NCBI GenBank assembly: GCA_900543095.1
Contig: UQQD01000002.1
Coordinates: 62,001 to 126,000, forward strand
DNA length: 64,000 nt
Direction: 5' to 3'
From: an uncultured Ruminococcus sp.
GTDB taxonomy: Bacteria; Bacillota; Clostridia; Oscillospirales; Acutalibacteraceae
Shown: one piece after another, positions 55,634 through 63,956 of the stretch
Layout: the number at the start of each line of letters is the position of its first letter
Position numbering within the stretch: position 1 is the first letter of the stretch
The notes under the pieces: model-generated
Told to the model about the DNA's origin: nothing
Databases searched by the model: none
The model's input: the letters and a program-made list of their open reading frames with translations, nothing else
Position numbers and translations under genes: made by a program

Positions 55634-55945
55634 TCAGTCAAACAAAAGACCGACGGCGTTTTTGATAACCTTTGTGCGATTTCTTTCTGCGGTTTCGGCA
55701 ATGACTGCACATTTCAGTTCGGCGTCCGCTTTAGCCTTTTTCAGCTCGTCATCGCCGTTAAGCCTTGCCTTCTCAAATTGAGCTTCGGCTTTGACTTTAG
55801 CGTTTTTTTCTGTTTCCGCAATCAAAGTTTGAGCGTCTTTGCGTGCTTTTTCTTCCGCCTGAGCCGCTTTTTCCTTTGCCGCACTTTCACGGGCTTTACA
55901 TTCTTCTTCGGCGGCAAAAACAGCGTCTAACATATCCCTTGCCAT
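55634..55945 (-). CDS. V-type ATPase subunit G/H (peripheral stalk)
   Basis: 103 residues, almost entirely one charged coiled coil with Ala/Lys/Glu repeats and no Pro or Gly in the middle. Its place as first gene of the operon and its character match subunit H/G, the helical partner of subunit E. Sequence similarity alone would be weak evidence. AAAGGAGA precedes the ATG. Confidence 0.8.
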   Translation of the reverse strand: MARDMLDAVFAAEEECKARESAAKEKAAQAEEKARKDAQTLIAETEKNAKVKAEAQFEKARLNGDDELKKAKADAELKCAVIAETAERNRTKVIKNAVGLLFD

Positions 55946-56018
55946 AGCGTTCTCCTTTAAAATAAATAAAATGCAGGGTAAAAACCGATTTTATATATGC
56001 CTTGCATTTACAATTAAC

Positions 56019-56048
56019 AATATAACATATTTTGCTGTATAAAGTCAA
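56019..56048 (-). promoter_or_regulatory. Promoter of the V-ATPase operon
   Basis: On the minus strand TTGACT (56043-56048), 18 bases, TATATT (56019-56024). The leader can form an AAATGCA/TGCATTT hairpin between 55971 and 56010. The remaining gap to 56241 holds no gene; 56157-56183 faintly resembles the 3' part of the dispersed repeat of 61793. Confidence 0.6.
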
Positions 56049-56241
56049 TAAAAATCACTTAATGTTTTTGGACAAATAAAATAAAATGCCCATATTTTTT
56101 GCAATATTTTTGATTTGCACAAGTACATTTCTGCGGTTTTGTTTATAATCCGACGTAAGTTTTGCTCTGATTTAAAAATTCCGTATAAAACGGCATTGAC
56201 AAAGTCAGAATACAGATATAAAATCCTTTTGGGTGATATAA

Positions 56242-56718
56242 ATGTCTGAATTTAAAACTAACGTAATGAGAATTCTTGATAAAGCAGGGGTTGAGTATAT
56301 TTCACATAAGTACCCGCACGGCAAAGAGGCCGTTGACGGCGTGAGCGTAGCTGATTTGCTCGGTCAAAATCCCGACTGCGTTTTTAAAACTTTGGTAACC
56401 AAAGGCTCGGGCGGCTATTATGTGTTTGTCGTTCCTGTTGCTCAGGAGCTTGACCTCAAAAAATGCGCTAAAAGCGTCAATGAAAAGTCAGTTGAAATGA
56501 TACACGTCAAGGATATTAATAAGATAACCGGATATGTTCGCGGCGGCTGTTCTCCTATAGGAATGAAAAAGCAGTTCAAAACTGTTTATCATATTACGGC
56601 TCTTGAAATACCGAGGATAATAGTAAGCGCAGGAAAGATAGGCTATCAGATTGACCTTAAACCTCAGGATCTTATTGCAATTACAAACGGTCAGTATGCC
56701 GATATTATCAAAGATTAA
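56242..56718 (+). CDS. ybaK: YbaK/EbsC-type aminoacyl-tRNA deacylase
   Basis: 158 residues. The fold is seen in VFKTLVTKGSGGYYVFVVP (with the catalytic Lys) and YVRGGCSPIGMKK. YbaK hydrolyses mischarged Cys-tRNA-Pro after release from the synthetase. Length and blocks fit YbaK better than the ProXp or PrdX groups. RBS is weak (GGGTGA). It stands alone. Confidence 0.92.
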   Translation: MSEFKTNVMRILDKAGVEYISHKYPHGKEAVDGVSVADLLGQNPDCVFKTLVTKGSGGYYVFVVPVAQELDLKKCAKSVNEKSVEMIHVKDINKITGYVRGGCSPIGMKKQFKTVYHITALEIPRIIVSAGKIGYQIDLKPQDLIAITNGQYADIIKD

Positions 56719-56778
56719 GCATTATAGTATTATATACAATAAATATTTTGATATTAACAAAAATAGGAATTGTACACA

Positions 56779-56826
56779 TTGACACCTTTTTTGCAACATG
56801 ATATAATTATGACAATATGTCATAAT
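56779..56826 (+). promoter_or_regulatory. Promoter and palindromic operator of tetR-type gene
   Basis: TTGACA (56779-56784), 17 bases, TATAAT (56802-56807). ATTATGAC-AATAT-GTCATAAT (56806-56826) is a perfect 8-bp inverted repeat at the -10/start region, the usual position for autorepression. Confidence 0.8.
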
Positions 56827-56848
56827 GCATTGCAAAGGAGGTGTTTTT

Positions 56849-57466
56849 GTGATAAAAAAGACTTTCTACAACCTGCCTGAAGAAAAGCGGCAGAGGATAA
56901 TTAAAGCAATAGTTGATGAATTTTCAAGCTCATCAACCGATAAGGTGAGCATAAACCGCATAGTAAAGTCGGCAAAAATTTCACGGGGCAGTTTTTATCA
57001 ATACTTTGACGATAAGGTCGACTTGGTAGAGGTGCTGACAAAATCCTTTATAGATTTGTCTATCGAGGGAGCAAACAAAGCTCTTGCAATTTCAAACGGC
57101 GATATTTTCTATACATATGAAAAGCTGTTTGAAATTATCACAAATTTTGCCGAGGACAAAACGCAAAAGGTATTGCTTAAAAATTTGCTCAGAAGTCTCA
57201 GGGCAAACGACGATTTGATTTCTGATTATCTTTTAAACCGATTTAACGGCTTTGAAGAGCTTAACAAAATTTCAAAGCAGTACAGCACGGAAAATCTGAG
57301 GTTTAAATCCTCCGAGGACGTGGAATATCTTTCTCAGATACTTACCCAGCTTCTTAAAAACGCAATATTTAATTACTTTGTCACAGACATTGATTATATT
57401 ACGGTCAGAAAGACCTTTTTGCGTAAGCTTGAAATAATAAAATCAGGTGCGGAAATCAATCTATAA
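56849..57466 (+). CDS. TetR/AcrR-family transcriptional regulator
   Basis: 205 residues from GTG 56849. An N-terminal helix-turn-helix (about 24-48: INRIVKSAKISRGSFYQYF) is followed by an all-helical ligand and dimer domain. GGAGG at 56837-56841 is seven bases before the GTG; an upstream ATG would place this RBS within the coding region. The giant RND gene follows in the same direction, so control of that exporter is likely though not proven. Confidence 0.9.
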   Translation: MIKKTFYNLPEEKRQRIIKAIVDEFSSSSTDKVSINRIVKSAKISRGSFYQYFDDKVDLVEVLTKSFIDLSIEGANKALAISNGDIFYTYEKLFEIITNFAEDKTQKVLLKNLLRSLRANDDLISDYLLNRFNGFEELNKISKQYSTENLRFKSSEDVEYLSQILTQLLKNAIFNYFVTDIDYITVRKTFLRKLEIIKSGAEINL

Positions 57467-57468
57467 AC

Positions 57469-57580
57469 TCAACCGTTTATCTTAAATAATCAACCGTTTA
57501 TTTAATTTTGCTTTAAATTAAAACTAATAGTTATATAATCTGAGCGGAAACGGTTACACGCCTATAATGCGCACCGTTTC
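57469..57580 (+). promoter_or_regulatory. ACCGTTT repeat cluster and promoter of RND gene
   Basis: TCAACCGTTTAT occurs at 57469-57480 and 57490-57501, exactly 21 bases apart. ACCGTTT recurs at 57573-57579 and inverted (AAACGGT) at 57548-57554. A TATAAT at 57534-57539 with a poor -35 lies in the middle. Two further hairpins (GAAACGGT/ACCGTTTC and CGGGA/TCCCG) follow in the leader. Confidence 0.55.
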
Positions 57581-57623
57581 GGAATTTCATCGGGAATTAT
57601 ATTCTCCCGATTAACCACTGAGG

Positions 57624-57703
57624 GGCTAAAGCTCATTTGTACAGCTTGCAATCTGTCGCAAGCTTTGCTTCCTGCGAACAAAGCACTGCTCAAATTTAAA
57701 TTC
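57624..57703 (+). repeat. Dispersed intergenic repeat, copy C
   Basis: It shares CAGCTTGCAATCTGTCGCAA, GCTTTGCT and the AAATTTAAATTC end with copies A and B, with about 17 extra bases near 57672-57690. It lies directly before the RND gene's RBS. Confidence 0.45.
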
Positions 57704-57717
57704 CCAAGGAGAAATAT

Positions 57718-60700
57718 ATGTTAGCAAAATTCAGTGTAAAAAAGCCGATGACGGTGTTTGTATGCGTAGCGCTTGTCATAGTTTTGGGTATCGTATCTTT
57801 TACCAAAATGACGCCGAGCCTGTTGCCGAATATGGATTTTCCGTATGCGATGATAATGACTGCTTATGTCGGTCAAACTCCCGAAACCGTAGAAACAACG
57901 GTTTCAAAACCGCTTGAACAGACAATGTCAACTATTGACGGCGTAAAGCAAATCACCTCAAGGTCGGCTGAGAACTATTCTATGCTGATAATAGAATTTG
58001 AGGACGGCACAAATATGGACAGCGCAACCGTCGATATGCGTTCAGGTCTTGACACGGTTTCCGATGCTTGGCCCGACGGCGTAGGCACACCGTATCTCAT
58101 CAAGGCAAATCCCAATATTTTGCCCGTTGCTATGGTTGCAGTCGATTACGAGGGCAAGGACAGAACCGAAATATCAAGCTATGTCAGCGACGAGCTTATG
58201 AACAAGTTTGAGTCGATCGACGGAGTCGCCTCTGTTTCGGATAAAGGTATCGTTACCGAAAAGGAAAACATAGTTTTGTCATCGGACAAGATAGACGCTC
58301 TTAACCAAAAAATAGCGGCCGCACTTGACGAACAGTTTGCAGATGCGGAGGATAAGCTGAACGACGCAAAAAAAGAGATAGACGATAACATATCAAAGGC
58401 GAAGGACGGCACTCAGACTATTTCCGATTCAATGGGGGAGATAACCGCTCAACGAGACAAGGCAGCCGAACAGCTTTCAAAAGCTCAGCAGGAGGCAGAG
58501 AGCGGAAAAACAAAGCTTCTTTCTGCAAAAATGGAGCTTCTTGACCAAAAAGCGTCACTTGCTCAAAACAAACAGCTGCTCGAAACTACATATCAGGCGT
58601 TGCTTAAACTCAAGACTTCGTACAACGACCTCCTTTCACAAAAGGATTCCCTGACGGAAAAGCTAAAGTCGCTTGAAGATATAAGCGAAAGATACAAGGA
58701 GCTTGCCGAAAAGCTGAAATCAGCGATTGAAGGCAGCGATGAATACAAGATGATTCAGGAGCAGATCAAGGCACTTGAGGATGAACTGAAACAGTACGGA
58801 ATTACCTTTGACCGCCTTAATGCAACGATTGAGTCCATAAAATCTGCAATTTCACAGATAGATACGTCAATATCCGATATCATAAATGCTCTGTCTGAGC
58901 TTGGAACAAACACAGATGAGCTTGATTCCCTGCTGAAAAGTATTTCCGATAAAATAGCCCTGCTCAACGGCGGAATTTCTCAGTTAGATGCCGCATTAAA
59001 CGGACTTGACGATAACAGTGTTACTGTTGATGCTGCGCTTGCAACTATATCGGAACAGCGCTCAAACGCAGATTTTAAAATGTCGTCTGCGCTTACAACA
59101 TTGACCTCAAAGCAGGGCGAGCTTAATTCTGCACTTACTCAGCTCAATGCGGCGGAAAAAGAAATTGACAAATCAGCGGATACGCTTTCCGAAAAGAAGT
59201 CCGAAGCAAAAGATAAAGCCGATATGTCAAACGCCGTGACGATAGACAATATTTCAAAGATACTTACAGCCCAGAATTTTTCAATGCCTGCCGGTTATGT
59301 AACCGATGACAACAATCAAAAGTATATGGTTCGTGTCGGTGACGAAGTTCCCGACGAAGAGGAACTGAAGTCGCTGTCCTTGTTCGATACGGGAATAGAC
59401 GGAATAGGCGTTGTTACGCTGAGTGACGTTGCCGATATATTTGTTGCGGACAATTCCGATGACGTATATGCAAAAATAAACGGCAAGGACGGAGTTGTGC
59501 TAAGCTTTTCAAAGCAAAGCGACATTGCCACCGCCGAGGTCTGCACTAATATTAATAATGAGCTTGAAGCCCTCAAAAGCGCAAACGAGGGACTTAATTT
59601 TACTACCCTGTACAGTCAGGGCGACTACATAAATATAGTTGTAGACAACGTACTGCAAAATCTGCTTATGGGTGCGGCGCTTGCGATAATCATACTGCTT
59701 TTGTTCCTGCGTGACCTAAAGCCTACGATAATCGTCGCCTGCTCAATTCCTATCAGCGTTATTTTTGCGGTTATCCTGATGTATTTCAGCGGAATAACAC
59801 TAAACTTGATTTCACTTTCGGGTCTTGCAATAGGCGTTGGTATGCTTGTTGATAACTCCGTAGTTGTAATCGAAAACATCTATAGACTCAGGGGATTGGG
59901 ATATTCTGCGATAAGAGCCGCTATGAACGGTGCAAAGCAGGTTACCGGAGCGATTGCCGCTTCAACGCTAACTACTATCTGTGTGTTCCTGCCTATAGTA
60001 TTTGTTGAAGGAATAACACGCCGGCTGTTTGTTGATATGGCGCTGACTATCGGATATTCACTTGTTGCAAGCCTTATTGTCGCTCTTACCCTCGTACCTG
60101 CAATGAGCTGCGGAATGCTCCGCAAGATAAAGCCGCAAAAGGACATAAACAAAAGCAAAATTATGCAGACCTATGAGCGTTCACTGCGCTTTGTATTAAG
60201 GCATAAGCTTGCTTCAATACTTGTAGTTACGGCATTGTTGATTGCAAGCTCGCTCGGGGCACTTTTAAGAGGATTCAGCTTTATGCCCGAAATGAGCAGT
60301 ACCGCAATCAGCGCAACGGTATCGCTTGATAAAAATGCAAGTCTTGAAGATACTATCGAGGTTGCTCAGCAGGTAAATGATATTATTAAAACCTATGATG
60401 AATTTGAAACTGTAGGCGTTATTATCGGCAATACGACAAGTATGATTGGTATCTCGTCAGGCTCGGCGTCGAGCGATGCGGGAACGGTAACGGCGTACGG
60501 AGTTATAAAAGATAACCTCACTAAACAAAGCTCTGATATAGCCGACCGTCTTAAAACAGATCTTGATGTTGTTGACGGCGACGTATCGGTTGATTCGGGT
60601 ACGACAGGTTCAATGACTACTCTGCTCGGCAACGGAAACGTTGAATTTATGATTTACGGCGACGACCTTGAAGCCTTAAAGTCAACTGCTTCGGATATTG

Positions 60701-61755
60701 CGAAAAAACTCGGTGACGTTGACGGTATAGATGAGGTTGACAACGGTATAGGAGCAACCTCGCCCGAAATAAAGGTATCGGTAGATAAAAAGAAAGCGGC
60801 AAAGAAGAACCTTACCGTAGCTCAGATATTCCGGCAGGTGAATGCCGCCGTATCAAACGAAAAAACCTCAACCACCCTCCAAAACGACAACGGCGACGAT
60901 ATTGACGTTGTTGTGGTAAAAGATGAGGCTCAAAAGATTACCAAAGACGATATTGGCGATATATCGCTTACATATACCGACAAGGAGGGTAACGAAAAAA
61001 CCACCTCGCTTTCATCGGTTGCAGATATATCCAAGAGCGAAACTATGAATATGATAAGCCGTCAGGATCAAAAGCGCTATATTAAGTTAAGCGCATCTGT
61101 CAAGAACGGCTACACCCTGACGTACGCCACTAACAACACAAAGTCAATGCTTGATAAATACGAACTGCCGACGGGATATTCAATAGAATATACCGGCTCG
61201 GACAAAGAAACAATGGAAGCAATGCAGCAGCTTATGATGATGTTGTTGCTTGCTGTAATCCTCATCTATTTGATAATGGTTGCTCAGTTCCAAAGCTTAA
61301 AATCCCCGTTTATCATTATGTTCACAATTCCTCTTGCGTTTACCGGCGGATTTATAGCTCTGCTTATAACAGGCTTTGACATCAGTGTGATTTCGCTTAT
61401 CGGATTTATTATGCTGTGCGGCATAATCGTAAATAACGGTATCGTGCTCGTTGATTATATCAACACCCTGAGGCTTGACGGCAAAGAAAAGATCGAAGCA
61501 ATAGTCGAGGCAGGAAAAACCCGTATGCGCCCGATACTTATAACCGCTCTTACGACCGTGCTGGGACTTTCAACTATGGCAATAGGCATAGGTACGGGTT
61601 CGGAAATGATGCAGCCGATAGCTATCGTTTGTATAGGCGGACTGCTTTATGCAACCTTTATGACGCTGTATATCGTACCTGTTATTTATGACGCCTTTAA
61701 CCGTAAAGAGATGAAAAAGATAGATGAATCGGAACTTGAAAATATAGATGAATAA
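57718..61755 (+). CDS. RND (HAE1/AcrB-like) efflux transporter with long coiled-coil insertion
   Basis: 1345 residues, about 300 longer than AcrB-type pumps. The first membrane span (about 11-30) and the PN1 porter part (30-185) are normal. From about residue 200 to 507 the sequence is a Lys/Glu/Ala/Leu/Gln-rich helical hairpin without cysteine. The normal porter sequence then resumes at ILTAQNFSMPAGYV. The second half shows the usual membrane bundle, including GMLVDNSVVVIENI in place of the proton-relay region, and the duplicated porter and membrane halves. RND pumps export drugs, lipids or metals by proton antiport. GGAGA precedes the ATG. No membrane-fusion or outer-membrane partner gene is adjacent. 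Confidence 0.92.
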   Translation: MLAKFSVKKPMTVFVCVALVIVLGIVSFTKMTPSLLPNMDFPYAMIMTAYVGQTPETVETTVSKPLEQTMSTIDGVKQITSRSAENYSMLIIEFEDGTNMDSATVDMRSGLDTVSDAWPDGVGTPYLIKANPNILPVAMVAVDYEGKDRTEISSYVSDELMNKFESIDGVASVSDKGIVTEKENIVLSSDKIDALNQKIAAALDEQFADAEDKLNDAKKEIDDNISKAKDGTQTISDSMGEITAQRDKAAEQLSKAQQEAESGKTKLLSAKMELLDQKASLAQNKQLLETTYQALLKLKTSYNDLLSQKDSLTEKLKSLEDISERYKELAEKLKSAIEGSDEYKMIQEQIKALEDELKQYGITFDRLNATIESIKSAISQIDTSISDIINALSELGTNTDELDSLLKSISDKIALLNGGISQLDAALNGLDDNSVTVDAALATISEQRSNADFKMSSALTTLTSKQGELNSALTQLNAAEKEIDKSADTLSEKKSEAKDKADMSNAVTIDNISKILTAQNFSMPAGYVTDDNNQKYMVRVGDEVPDEEELKSLSLFDTGIDGIGVVTLSDVADIFVADNSDDVYAKINGKDGVVLSFSKQSDIATAEVCTNINNELEALKSANEGLNFTTLYSQGDYINIVVDNVLQNLLMGAALAIIILLLFLRDLKPTIIVACSIPISVIFAVILMYFSGITLNLISLSGLAIGVGMLVDNSVVVIENIYRLRGLGYSAIRAAMNGAKQVTGAIAASTLTTICVFLPIVFVEGITRRLFVDMALTIGYSLVASLIVALTLVPAMSCGMLRKIKPQKDINKSKIMQTYERSLRFVLRHKLASILVVTALLIASSLGALLRGFSFMPEMSSTAISATVSLDKNASLEDTIEVAQQVNDIIKTYDEFETVGVIIGNTTSMIGISSGSASSDAGTVTAYGVIKDNLTKQSSDIADRLKTDLDVVDGDVSVDSGTTGSMTTLLGNGNVEFMIYGDDLEALKSTASDIAKKLGDVDGIDEVDNGIGATSPEIKVSVDKKKAAKKNLTVAQIFRQVNAAVSNEKTSTTLQNDNGDDIDVVVVKDEAQKITKDDIGDISLTYTDKEGNEKTTSLSSVADISKSETMNMISRQDQKRYIKLSASVKNGYTLTYATNNTKSMLDKYELPTGYSIEYTGSDKETMEAMQQLMMMLLLAVILIYLIMVAQFQSLKSPFIIMFTIPLAFTGGFIALLITGFDISVISLIGFIMLCGIIVNNGIVLVDYINTLRLDGKEKIEAIVEAGKTRMRPILITALTTVLGLSTMAIGIGTGSEMMQPIAIVCIGGLLYATFMTLYIVPVIYDAFNRKEMKKIDESELENIDE

Positions 61756-61854
61756 TCCAAGTGCAAAGCCGCCTGCTTCTTAGGCGGCGGGGGACGCTCC
61801 TTTGCACTGTTTGCAATCTGTTGCAAGCGTTGCTCCGATTTAAATTCAATATTC
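61753..61854 (+). repeat. Dispersed intergenic repeat, copy B, with hairpin
   Basis: It begins TAATCCAAGTGC, contains the hairpin GCCGCCT/AGGCGGC (61769-61787), then GACGCTCCTTTGCACTG to GTTGCTCCGATTTAAATTC, closely matching copy A. It thus joins the two repeat families seen separately elsewhere. The hairpin has no T run, so it is a weak terminator at best. The following 61855-61992 shows no gene. Confidence 0.6.
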
Positions 61855-61992
61855 TGCGTATCATATCGTTACGCAGGACTTTTTACGGCTTTTGCAACTT
61901 ACCGGATAAAAATGTAAAGATAAGCAGACAAATTTAATTGAACGGTAAGCTCTGCGGCATTTAAAATAATTGTTGAAGAAACAAAAAACTTA

Positions 61993-62021
61993 TTGACAAA
62001 CCGTAGCCGTTGTAATAATAT
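61993..62021 (+). promoter_or_regulatory. Candidate distal promoter of the DltA-like cassette
   Basis: TTGACA (61993-61998), 17 bases, TAATAT (62016-62021). It would give a leader of about 165 bases. Confidence 0.4.
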
Positions 62022-62087
62022 ATATGTGTACTATTCGTATTAATACAGCACACACATTGAATAATTCAGACCATTTGGGTTATTTTA

Positions 62088-62128
62088 TTTGTCAAACACC
62101 TTGACTATTTGACAAAAATGGATATAAT
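62088..62128 (+). promoter_or_regulatory. Proximal promoter with TTTGTCAAA inverted repeat
   Basis: TTTGTCAAA (62088-62096) and TTTGACAAA (62108-62116) are perfect 9-bp arms separated by 11 bases. They enclose the -35 TTGACT (62101-62106); a 16-base spacer leads to TATAAT (62123-62128). This looks like a repressor operator on the promoter. Confidence 0.6.
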
Positions 62129-62189
62129 AGACTATATGTGATTATTGTGCCGTTTTGCGGCATTTGATTTAATTTTTGGAGGTGTATGT

Positions 62190-63695
62190 ATGGATACATC
62201 CGTATTGAACTGGCTTGACGCTACAGCGATAAAATACGCAGACAAGACCGTGTTTACAGACCACGAAAAGAGCATAACATTTTCGGAGTTTGACAAATAC
62301 ACTAAGTCTGTCGGAACATACCTTGCTTCTGTCGTAAAGCCGAACAGCCCCGTTATTGTAATGTCGGGACGTCATGTGCTGACTCCGGCCTGTTTTTTAG
62401 GAATAGTAAGAGCAGGCTGTTTTTATGCCCCGATGGACGCAACGATGCCAAAGGCAAGGCTTAACCAGATAATCGGCGTTATCAAAGCCGACTATATGCT
62501 TGTTGACAGAGAACACCAAGAGATTGCAAAATCTCTTGACTACAGCGGCAAAATCATCGTTATGGAGGACATTATCGACACTCCCTGCGATGAAGCTTTG
62601 TTAAAAAAAGCTTGCTCAAAACTCAATGAGCTTTCACCGCTTTACGTTATCTTTACCTCAGGCTCAACAGGCGTGCCGAAGGGCGTTATCACTTCGCATC
62701 ATTCGCTTATGTGCTATATAGACGCCGTAGGCAGCGTGCTGAAGGTAGACGATACCGATGTTTTCGGAAGCCAGTCGCCGCTTGATTATATCGCTGCCGT
62801 TCGCGACATCTACTTCCCGATAAAAACGGGTGCGTCAACTGTGATAATTCCCAAAAATGAGTTTGCAATGCCTACTCAGCTTTTTGATACCCTCAACAAA
62901 AACAAGGTTACGGCGCTCTGCTGGAGCGTAGCGGGTGTTGAACTCCCCGCAAAGCTGAATGCATTTGACGACCTTAAGCCCGAATATCTGAAAAAACTTT
63001 GCTTTTCAGGCTCGGTAATGCCCTGCAAATATCTAAAGATATGGCAGCAGCATTTGCCCGACGTTTTATATGTAAACCAGTACGGACCTACCGAATCCAC
63101 CGCTTCGTGTACCTACTATGTTGTCAATGAAAAGGTAGAAGACGACACGGTGCTGCCTATAGGAACTCCGTACAAAAACTACACCATCACGTTGCTCAAC
63201 GAGGATAACACAGAAACCGAGTACGGCAAAACGGGTGAAATATGTGTAAGCGGACCTATACTTGCACTCGGATATTACGGCAACGCCGAAAAGACCGCCG
63301 AGTCGTTCATTCAAAATCCGCTAAACAAAAATTACCGTGAGCTTATCTACAAAACCGGCGACCTCGGAAGCTACAACAAAGACGGACTTCTTGAATTCCA
63401 CGGCAGAAAGGATCGCCAAATCAAGCATATGGGACACCGAATTGAGCTTGGTGAAATCGAATCTACAGCTAAACAGATTGACGGCGTAGAGGATTGCTGT
63501 TCGCTTTATAATAAGGAAAAAGAGCATCTTTACCTTTTCTATACCGGCTCTGCTCAGCCAAGAGACATTACGATATATTTCAGAAGCGTACTGCCGGGTT
63601 TTATGGTGCCGAGAAAGCTTGTTAATCTTGAAGCTCTGCCGACCCTGCCAAACGGTAAAACAGATATGCAAACATTAAAATCATATTTTAAATAA
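62190..63695 (+). CDS. Amino-acid-adenylating enzyme, DltA-like
   Basis: 501 residues from ATG 62190. ANL-superfamily motifs are present: A3 FTSGSTGVPKGV, A5 NQYGPTEST, A7 YKTGDLG, A8 GRKDRQIKHMGHRIELGEIE and A10 Lys in PNGKTD. It activates an amino acid with ATP and loads it on the carrier protein encoded next. The length, single domain and partner suggest D-alanine activation for cell-surface polymers, but the substrate-pocket region (SPLDYIAAVRDIY) differs from Bacillus DltA, so the amino acid is uncertain. GGAGG at 62179-62183 supports this start over one 45 bases upstream. Confidence 0.82.
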   Translation: MDTSVLNWLDATAIKYADKTVFTDHEKSITFSEFDKYTKSVGTYLASVVKPNSPVIVMSGRHVLTPACFLGIVRAGCFYAPMDATMPKARLNQIIGVIKADYMLVDREHQEIAKSLDYSGKIIVMEDIIDTPCDEALLKKACSKLNELSPLYVIFTSGSTGVPKGVITSHHSLMCYIDAVGSVLKVDDTDVFGSQSPLDYIAAVRDIYFPIKTGASTVIIPKNEFAMPTQLFDTLNKNKVTALCWSVAGVELPAKLNAFDDLKPEYLKKLCFSGSVMPCKYLKIWQQHLPDVLYVNQYGPTESTASCTYYVVNEKVEDDTVLPIGTPYKNYTITLLNEDNTETEYGKTGEICVSGPILALGYYGNAEKTAESFIQNPLNKNYRELIYKTGDLGSYNKDGLLEFHGRKDRQIKHMGHRIELGEIESTAKQIDGVEDCCSLYNKEKEHLYLFYTGSAQPRDITIYFRSVLPGFMVPRKLVNLEALPTLPNGKTDMQTLKSYFK

Positions 63696-63726
63696 TATGT
63701 TTGAATTAAAAGAAAGAGGTATTAAC

Positions 63727-63954
63727 ATGGAAGAATTAATGGAAATCTTAAACGAACTCAGACCTGATGTTGATTTTGAAAATGAAACCGCTCTTATTAC
63801 AGACGGTATTCTCGACTCATTTGACATCGTTGCGCTTGTAGGTGAGCTTAACGACGCATTTGACATTGAGATCAAGCCAAACAACCTTGTCCCCGATAAC
63901 TTTAACTCTGCTAAGGCAATGCTTAAGCTTATCAACGAGCTACAGGACGAATAA
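63727..63954 (+). CDS. Acyl/peptidyl carrier protein, DltC-like
   Basis: 75 residues, acidic, four-helix carrier fold. GILDSFDIVALVGEL contains the Ser for phosphopantetheine (D-S-F rather than the common D-S-L). It should carry the aminoacyl group made by the preceding enzyme. The start after AAAGAGG is preferred; an earlier ATG at 63697 would add ten residues and leave no RBS. Confidence 0.88.
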   Translation: MEELMEILNELRPDVDFENETALITDGILDSFDIVALVGELNDAFDIEIKPNNLVPDNFNSAKAMLKLINELQDE

Positions 63955-63956
63955 TT

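Noticed and set aside
57469..57501. Start of a CRISPR array (two 12-base direct repeats 21 bp apart)
   Set aside because: Only two short repeats, no further units and no cas genes; a regulator site is more likely.
61855..62087. Possible non-coding RNA in the gap before the DltA-like gene
   Set aside because: Apart from a candidate promoter, only a CTTACCG/CGGTAAG pair 38 bases apart was seen; no known RNA class or terminator is evident.
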